Part shown: piece after piece, positions 57,101 to 64,000 of the stretch | How positions within the stretch are numbered: the stretch's first letter is position 1 | How the letters are laid out: every line of letters starts with the position of its first letter | From: Onthophagus taurus | Lineage: Eukaryota; Arthropoda; Insecta; Coleoptera; Scarabaeidae | Assembly (NCBI RefSeq): GCF_036711975.1 | Contig: NC_091966.1 | Location: 3,727,501 to 3,791,500 of the forward strand | DNA: 64,000 nt | Reading direction: 5' to 3' | The notes under the pieces: generated by a model | Seen by the model: the letters and a program-made list of their open reading frames with translations, nothing else | What the model was told of the DNA's origin: nothing | The model's database searches: none | Program-made: the position numbers and the translations under genes

Positions 57101-60100
57101 TGCCTCAGCCGCAAGCGACCTCGGCTTAATTATTCTTGATATCTTTAAAATCTGGTCAGTTTTTTATGCGATATGGTATCAATGTATCGCCCCGGTTAAG
57201 AGCAACCTCGGTTTAATTACTCTTGATATCGTTAAAATCTGGTCAGTTTTCTTTATGCAATATAGTATCAATGTAGCGCCTCAGCCACGAGCGACCTCGG
57301 CTTAATTACTCTTGATATCGTTGTGAATGGGTTAGTTTTTTTTTCGATATAGTATTGATACTATGCCTCGGCCGCAAGCGACCTCGGCTTAATTATTCTT
57401 GATATCGTTAAAATCTGGTCAGTTTTTTATGCAATATGGTATCAATGTAGCGCCTCGGCCACTAGCGACCTCGACTTAATTACTCTTGATATCGTTGTGA
57501 ATGGGATAGTTTTTTTTTTGATATAGTATTGATACTATGCCTCGGCCGCAAGCGACCTCGGCTTAATTATTCTTGATATCGTTAAAATCTGGTCAGTTTT
57601 TTTATGCAACATGGTATCAATGTAGCGCCTCGGCCACGAGCATCCTCGGCTTAATTCCTGTTGATATCGGTGTGAATGGGTTAGTTCTTTTTAATATAGT
57701 ATTGATACTATGCCTCGGGCGCAAGCGACCTTGGCTTAATTATTCTTGATCTCTTAATTAATCTAGTCAGTTTTTTATGCGATATACTCTCCCTTGAAAA
57801 GTCTTACTTCCCGTAGTCGCAACATGGTAATCAGCGCCACCTTCTGGATATGTAAGTGTACTTGATATCGTTGCGAATGGGTTAGTTTTTTTTTTCATAT
57901 AGTATGGATACTACACCTCGGTGTAATTAATCTTGATATCGTTGTGAACGGGTTAGTTTTTTTTCGTTGTAGTATCGATACTATGCCTCGGCTGCAAGCG
58001 ACCTCGGCTTAATTATTCTTGATGTCATTAAAACCGGGTTCGTTTTTTCATGCCATATGTTATCAACATAGCGCCTCAGCCGCAAGCGACCTCGGCTTCT
58101 TGATATCTTGATATCGTTAAAGTTTGGGGAGTTTTAAAAACGCACGAAGGTATGGATGAACACTGAAGGCAGTGTGAAGATACGCTTTGCAGAGCGGTCA
58201 AAGACATAGTTGGGGAAAGACAGTCCAAGACGGGGAAAGATTGTTCTAACAGATGGGCAAACTCCACCAACCAGGAAACATTATTAACAGAGTCTCAATG
58301 TCGCAGTTCAATATATCATTCCTATTGTCACCATTTACATCAACTTCACAAAATTTTTGTTTTCAATTTCCAAGTAACTTTTAATTACCTCTATATTCGT
58401 AATGAATTCTTTGATTTATTATTTGGGACATCCTGTACAAAAATTATAAAACTATAAAAATAAATTTCAAACTTTTTTATAGGATCCTTCTAGAAATTGC
58501 CAAGAACCATATTTTTTAACATCAGAATTTGTAGATTTTTTATTTTCTAAACAAAACGATTTGTGGGATCCATCGAAAGATATTGTTTACCAAGATATGA
58601 CAAGACCTCTTGCCCATTATTGGATCGCATCATCTCACAATACTTATTTAACGGGTGATCAATTTTCTAGTGAATCTTCACTTGAAGCGTATGTTAGGTG
58701 TCTTCGGATGGGTTGTCGCTGCATAGAGTTAGATTGTTGGGATGGACCGGATGGTTTACCATTAATTTTTCACGGACACACTTTAACAACAAAAATCAAA
58801 TTTTTGGACGTGATTAGAACGATTAAAGAACACGCTTTTGCAACTTCCGAGTACCCTGTTATTTTATCAATTGAAGATAATTGTTCCTTACCTCAACAAA
58901 GAAAAATGGCGACTTCAATGCAAGTAAATATATTTTATTATTTTACAAAAAATTATTTGTGTAAAAATAAATAAAATTATTTATTTTTATTTATTGGGTG
59001 GGTTTTTTAGGATGTTTTCGGATCAATGTTACTCACCCAACCTTATGATAGAAACGAACGGCATTTACCATCACCGTATCAATTAAGAAAAAAAATTATT
59101 TTGAAGCATAAAAAATTACCTGAAGGTCCAGAAGATAATTTTCTCGTTCCAAATGAAGGAAGTGATATGGATTTGAGGAATTCAATTCGAAATGGGGTTA
59201 TGTATATAGAAGATGCTGTTGATAAAGAATGGAACCCTCATTTTTTCGTATTAACACAAAATAAATTGTTTTTCACTGATAGTTATCGAGGTGATCAGGT
59301 AAATTTCATTTTATATTTAGAAAATCATTAAGATTTCCTAAAAGGTCTTTCATAAAAGGTCAATTTGACATTTTATGACCTTTAAACCATCGCAACATTT
59401 TACTATACTTATTTAACTTAAAAATTAATTTATTTTTTTTTTAGGAATCTGAAAAATCTGAGGACGAAGACGATAATTCCTTATTAGGTCGTTCTCGTAA
59501 TGAAGTAAAAGTAGAAGAACTTCATCATTCCGAACCGTGGTTTCACGGTCGTTTAGGAAAAGGTCGGGCCGAAGCAGAACAGCTTTTAAAAGCTTATTCA
59601 CACCTTGGAGATGGTACGTTTTTGGTTCGGGCGAGCGTAACATTCGTCGGTGAATACTGCTTATCATTTTGGCGAAGTGGCCATGTAAATCATTGTCGCA
59701 TCAAATCCAAACAAGATAAACAACAAGTTCGTTACTATTTAACTGATAATCGTTACTTCGATAGCTTGTACAGTTTGATAACGTATTATCGATCGAATCC
59801 GTTGGTTACCGCGGAATTTTCGATTGCTTTAAAAGAACCCGTTCCTCAGCCGAATAAACACGAAACTACGGAGTGGTATCATAAACACACGACGCGGTTA
59901 CAAGCTGAGGAATTATTGAAAAGGATTCGGACTGAGGGAGCTTTTTTAGTACGACCTAGTGAGAATAACGCTGATAGTTTTTCGATTAGTTTTAGGTATA
60001 AAAAGTTTCTTTTGATTGTGCTTTTATTTAATTTTGATTTTTTTAGAGCAAATAAGAAGATTAAACATTGTCGAATTGAACGGGAGGGGAGATTGTATAT

Positions 60101-60224
60101 AATTGGGACTGTCGAGTTTGAAAATTTGGTGGATTTGGTAACTTTTTATCAAACAAATCCGCTTTATAGGAAAACCAAATTGACTCATCCACTTACTGAA
60201 GATAATATAAGAAGTCTTACAGCG
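54135..60224 (+). CDS. sl: Phospholipase C-gamma (5' part of the gene, 8 coding exons seen)
   Basis: Coding exons are 54135-54495, 54549-54687, 54752-54914, 54975-55130, 58483-58923, 59011-59298, 59445-59995 and 60047-60224. All are GT-AG, phases consistent, 759 residues so far. The N-terminal PH domain ([20 protein letters not shown]) is followed by EF-hand-like exons. The X half of the catalytic barrel has [16 protein letters not shown] (His325) and LIFHGHTL (His370), spaced 45 as in other PLC enzymes. Then come a split PH half ([20 protein letters not shown]), an N-SH2 (WFHGRLG, FLVRAS, Arg578) and a C-SH2 (WYHKHT, FLVRPS, Arg686). It cleaves PIP2 to DAG and IP3 downstream of receptor tyrosine kinases. 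SH3, Y-box and C2 exons are not found before 64000, so the gene continues to the right. The symbol sl is that of the fly orthologue (small wing). Confidence 0.95.
55330..58120. repeat. 87-bp tandem array with orientation reversal in a PLC-gamma intron
   Basis: About 30 units of ~87 bp. Left of about 56990 the units read TTAATTAAGCCGAGGTCGCT, TGCGGGCGAGGCATAGCATC. Right of it the units are the reverse complement (CCTCGGCTTAATTACTCTTG). Two unit types alternate: one with ACCAGTTCACTAC, the other with ACCCATTCA-AAC. The higher-order unit is therefore about 174 bp. The array is far richer in CpG than the host intron. Minus-strand frames of 174 and 103 codons are artefacts of the periodicity. Confidence 0.9.
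56703..56896. mobile_element. Small inverted-repeat insertion in the 87-bp array
   Basis: A non-repeat stretch of about 194 bp begins AGATTAAACAAGATGCTACG and ends with CGTCGCATCTTGTTTACACT plus TTAATCT. These are inverted copies apart from a seven-base indel. It breaks the array periodicity and resembles a miniature transposon. A shorter internal direct repeat (CATTTAAATTGGAATG-like) is also present. Confidence 0.55.
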
Positions 60225-61380
60225 GTAAGTTTTTTTTATTTTTATATTCTCATTTATTTTGTATCATGTGTAACTTATAAACAAAAAATTAAGGTTTTTA
60301 ATAATTACTAAATCGAGTCTATTAATTGCAAGGGATTTAAGTTTGATTTTTTAAATTTAAATTTACTTATTCCTAAGCCTCAAAAATAATAACAATAAAG
60401 AAAAACAAAATATATACAATACTTAGGTCACAATCTAAATTTAAACAGTAATTATGTTTCAATTGAAATGATTCGCGTACCTGGATGAGATCACTCCCTA
60501 GTCACCACCAAAAAACGGAATATAACCGCGCTTATTGTCCGTTTAGATATCATTGTCGTTATTGGAGAAACCATTGTTAAGAAATATCGAATAGCGCAAC
60601 CGCGCTTTCTTATGAATAAATGAATACTACGGAAAAACCGAAATGGCGCGAGTTTTCTTTTCGCAAATCAAAGACCGATTTTTAAAAAGGAACTTTGGAA
60701 AATTTGGAAGATAATGAGTTTACAATTTAAAATGAATTCTTAAAATTACTTACTTAGTACTAAGGTTTGTTTCTTTGGTTGTTCTTTGTTTCTTTGTTTG
60801 AACTCTGGGCAATGTCGTCCTCTGGTTGGGGGTTGATACGTATTGGGAATAACATCCTCACGTAGGTGGGGTGGTTCGAACCTTGGAATAAGATCCTTAC
60901 TCTGTGTTAGAGTGTTGTCCGTTTTCTTGTAGGATCGTTGCAATAAAAAATTGAAATTCACCAGCGTTTATAAATGTTTTCTTTTCGCAAATCAAAGACC
61001 CATTTTTAAAAAGGAACTTATTTATTTTATTTTAAACAGACAGATGTTCACTCTAATACAATAGTTGAAGAACTTAAATTAAATTAACGTATGCGACGCT
61101 TTATATATCTTTTTCTATTCGCAAACTGCAGAGTCAGCAATTTTCTATATAAGACGCATTGGATTCGAAGCTGTAACTCGCAAAAGCTCTTGCCTTAAGC
61201 CGGTGATAACACCATCAGTTATCCACAGCGCTCGAAATGTACTGGGATTTTTCGACACAAAATGTAAAGATCGCGATTGCGCTGCTTGGGACTCGAACGG
61301 TTAAAGTTGAGATCTAAAATGATGAGTATAACCATAATCACCCCAATCCAACTCAACCCAACCCCAATCCAAAACTAAGC
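60225..61380. other. PLC-gamma intron sequence with a 40-bp direct repeat
   Basis: TTTTCTTTTCGCAAATCAAA and the following AGACC-ATTTTTAAAAAGGAACT occur at 60654-60694 and again at 60974-61018. Between them a 71-codon minus frame (LREDVIPNTYQPPTRGRHCP) ends at a GTAAGT donor-like site. This may be a small retroelement or host exon on the other strand; I do not recognise it. Confidence 0.3.
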
Positions 61381-61382
61381 AC

Positions 61383-61975
61383 ATAAGTAGTAGGTATTTG
61401 CCGAACCTCCCTCCTGGACCCCAAGGTCAAGGGCGCCCGACATGACTTTAACCATAACTTCAACAGTTATGGAGTGGCCTTGACGTATGCTGCATGTCGT
61501 TGTGCTATTGATAATCCATCTCTGGGCACACTGAGACGAATGTATTCATGTAGCATAAAGGTGGAATTTGTGTCCAATAGACAAACATCTCTCACCTCAA
61601 AATGAAGGATATCGTATCCTTGCGAGTCAACTACAGTCTTTGTAATTCTTACAAAAATTAACAATGACACAGAATACTTAGAACACTCTAACTGGTGAAA
61701 TGATCAACTCAGAATACAAACTGACAAACCGAACTGAAACGTAATGTTATATAGAGGAGGAGTGAAGCTTGTAATGATGAATAGGGGAAGAGAGGTTGAA
61801 CTTCATTTCTATTTACTGATTTGAGAACTTCCTCTTGGAACCGCAATGTCAAGGTCACCTCACATCTATTTACCTCTGCTTGGATCCCAAGGTCAAGGTC
61901 GCTCGGCGTGATCATGAACTTGACTTTGGATTCCTGGAGGAAGTTCGTCAATCGGCAAATACCTACTACTCACAT
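61383..61975. mobile_element. Inverted-repeat element, ~590 bp
   Basis: AAGTAGTAGGTATTTGCCGA (61385) is matched by TCGGCAAATACCTACTACT at 61952-61970. Further inward CCCCAAGGTCAAGG (61419) pairs loosely with CCTTGACCTTGGGA-type sequence near 61885. A 67-codon minus frame inside (61467-61670) has no recognised domain. Confidence 0.55.
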
Positions 61976-61994
61976 ACAAGCATAAATTAAAAAT

Positions 61995-62290
61995 CAAGCC
62001 GTGATATAATCTATATTTGGAATATAGCAAATACTGCTGGCTGATGTCAATTCTATCCAGTTCTGGCCAAAAATAGTCTTCCAAGATGACACGATAGCGA
62101 TCATTTTCGCATGAAATCCACCTACACGATCACTTTTTGTGGTTGTTATGATGTCTCTTGAAGCAACTGTGGGTTCGTTGCTGTTCAATAACGCATATTT
62201 TCCTTATTGATAAAGGCAAAAATGAGCTTCATCGCCGAAGATGACTGATGAAATTCAATTTTGGCGCTTCAAATGATCAAGTAGCTTCGG
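61995..62290 (-). pseudogene. Mariner-like transposase fragment
   Basis: The minus strand reads SVIFGDEAHFCLYQ, then NSNEPTVASRD, SDRVGGFHAKMIAIV and DYFWPELDRIDISQQYLL in shifting frames. They follow the order of insect mariner-like transposases with SDEAHF, WxENPQVL and FFWPELDDID motifs. It is a short dead piece in the presumed PLC-gamma intron. Confidence 0.55.
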
Positions 62291-62299
62291 TTCTTGAGT

Positions 62300-64000
62300 T
62301 ACTTTGATCTTATAAATGTGTAAGCTATCTCACACACAAAGCTATTCACAATGTGGTTTTGAGAAATTCCCACCCATGTGAAGTTACTCATAGATTCCAT
62401 CCATAAAAAAAACTTTTTTGTTTGTGTCTCGATTTTAATGATTAATAGCTCATTAGAAAGATCTCGTAGAGTAGAGCCTACCATAGTTTTGGCGGCGCAG
62501 ATTTTGGGTGGGAACAGCTTAAATTCCGCGAAAAACTCTAAAATATATAAAAAAAATCTTTAACTTTAGAGTCGTTAATTAGTTGAAAACTAATTAATAT
62601 AGTATCAAGTATGATTACCAAATCAGAGTGCGTATACTAAAAAAAAAAATGAATTTTGGTCGTCGCTAAATCATATGGGTAATTAGAAGAGTGCAACAAA
62701 ACACGAACCTGTTTCCAGATGTACGTGGCGTCAGGCGGTTCTTTGATAAGCAAAATCATATCCATTAGTATAACTTTTTTGTTAATGGTCCGATTTAAGT
62801 GTGTAATACCTTTTTGGAAAGGGTTCGTCCTGTAGATTATGTCATAGTAATGGCGGCGTGAAATTCCAACAATAACGGTATTTAAACCATTAAAAACGTT
62901 ATAAATAATTATATTCTTAGTCCTTTAAATATTGTTAGTAATTGTCCGACTTTTATAATAAGTAAAAACACAGTACCTATATTAATAAAATACTATAATT
63001 CATTATTATTAACGACAAGGCAACTAACTATATATTATATAATTTTTCTGTAAAGATAATAAGTATCTAAAACTCGCTACAACAATTATTTACAAAATGA
63101 GATCAATTAAACAAAATTGGTTACATTTTCAAATCTTAAAATTGTTTAATTTTTACAATAATTAATATTAAAATTCAAAATCCCCTCTATAACAGCTTTG
63201 GTGACGTTTACGAGGTTTTCACATAAGATCAAGAAGATCAACAAAACGTGCATCGTTCGGATCTCTTCTTCTAGCGCATAAGATTCTCGTGGCATCTCGC
63301 TCATGCACCAATGAGCATCAATGATTTTTATTTCAACCAACCGCGTGCGAAACGACGGTGACGTCTCCAAAGTTTTTTCAAATTTTCATTATTTTTCTTA
63401 TTGGAAAAACTAAAACTCAGTTTGAAAAATAAAAAATAAATCAATTTTACTAAACTATCCAATAATCCATTAAAAAAATAAAAATGTGTAACGGCCCCAT
63501 TACAGTTTAAGGTCGGTGTCTACAAAATTCACACAGCTCGTCCAAACTATTTTTGCAGATATCATGGGCCATCTGCGAGCATTGCTTTTGCATTTAAATT
63601 CATTATGAACCTCTTCAGCGCAATAAAGACATTTTTCCTTTAATGAGTCGGAGTTTTTTTAATAAAGTTTCAATAATTATTTTTCTGTATGAATCTGCAT
63701 TTAATCATTTATTTGATAATATACAGTCAATAAAATGACAGACAAGAACTCCATAATTGTAACAATCTGCTTGTAAAGGATAATCTAATTTTGGAAATTT
63801 GTTTTAAATGTTCCTGGCTGTTGTTAAAGGTCGCATTTTTGAAAACTGTTGTAGTATAACTTTCCTTTATTGTACACGGCTACTACATAGTCTTTAAACA
63901 ATATAAGTGACATTGTAACGTCGTTATTGGTAATAAAACAATGACTTTTCTGGCTGATTGTCAAATTTTGTTTAATTTTTGGGTTCATCACTTTTTTAAC
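62300..64000. other. Right end of the window, presumed PLC-gamma intron
   Basis: No PLC-gamma exon (SH3, Y-box or C2) is seen. A minus-strand frame at 63146-63370 contains MHVLLIFLILC, which could be a signal peptide, but no partner exon is evident. Another minus stretch near 63640-63510 reads KCLYCAEEVHNEFKCKSN with four cysteines and ends at a stop; it could be a zinc-binding remnant of an unidentified element. Confidence 0.3.

Noticed and set aside
55330-58120. CRISPR-like repeat spacing
   Set aside because: Units are contiguous with no unique spacers, and the window is eukaryotic.
63146-63370. 74-codon minus frame with a hydrophobic MHVLLIFLILC stretch
   Set aside because: A signal peptide is conceivable, but no following exon, promoter or family match supports a gene.

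Overview
The window looks like nuclear DNA of an insect, most plausibly a beetle. It is AT-rich and has spliced genes with short GT-AG introns. Its gene content includes an insect-type odorant-binding protein, an apolipoprotein D-like lipocalin, cytochrome c, eIF2-beta and phospholipase C-gamma. Most of the remaining DNA is mobile elements and tandem repeats. The order Coleoptera is an inference; no marker in the sequence fixes the species.

Layout. From 1 to 9500 there are dispersed reverse-transcriptase remnants, a CENP-B/Tc5-type transposase remnant, an AT-rich satellite of about 362 bp (a dimer of ~181-bp halves) and a non-LTR retrotransposon with an intact 897-residue endonuclease/RT frame inserted in that satellite. 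A hammerhead-ribozyme-like motif lies at 9059-9097. A probable first coding exon of an unidentified minus-strand gene is at 9533-9640. From 10.5 to 15.7 kb are three decayed element remnants, one of them split at its YADD motif by a fold-back element. The lipocalin gene (minus) is at 17364-18284. A second satellite array, related to the first, fills 19.4-23.6 kb and also carries a copy of the same retrotransposon's 3' end.

From 25.3 to 40 kb is the gene-dense part. A small secreted-protein gene (minus) and an OBP-like gene (plus) diverge from a shared 527-bp interval. The OBP gene has a 5.8-kb intron that holds an RNase H-bearing retroelement fragment and a young, apparently intact mariner-like element nested in the end of an older relative. 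Cytochrome c (minus, single exon) and eIF2-beta (minus, 4 exons, perhaps a 21-nt microexon) follow. The large eIF2-beta intron contains a pogo/Tigger remnant, a MULE/SWIM remnant inside it, and a palindromic element with two hammerhead-like motifs inside that.

From 40 to 64 kb are fold-back elements, a ~369-bp tandem repeat with Tc1 pieces, a Tc1 pseudogene, a PIF/Harbinger remnant, a layered 2.2-kb composite element and a ~1-kb element with six copies of a strong hairpin. The phospholipase C-gamma gene (plus) starts its coding region at 54135 and runs off the right side after its second SH2 domain. One of its introns is filled with an 87-bp tandem array that reverses orientation in the middle.

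The host genes are unrelated in function (translation initiation, respiration, lipid signalling, secreted ligand carriers). They do not form an operon or a pathway. The coherent story here is the layering of mobile DNA and satellites inside introns and intergenic space. All exon limits are read from splice-site and frame consistency, not from transcripts.
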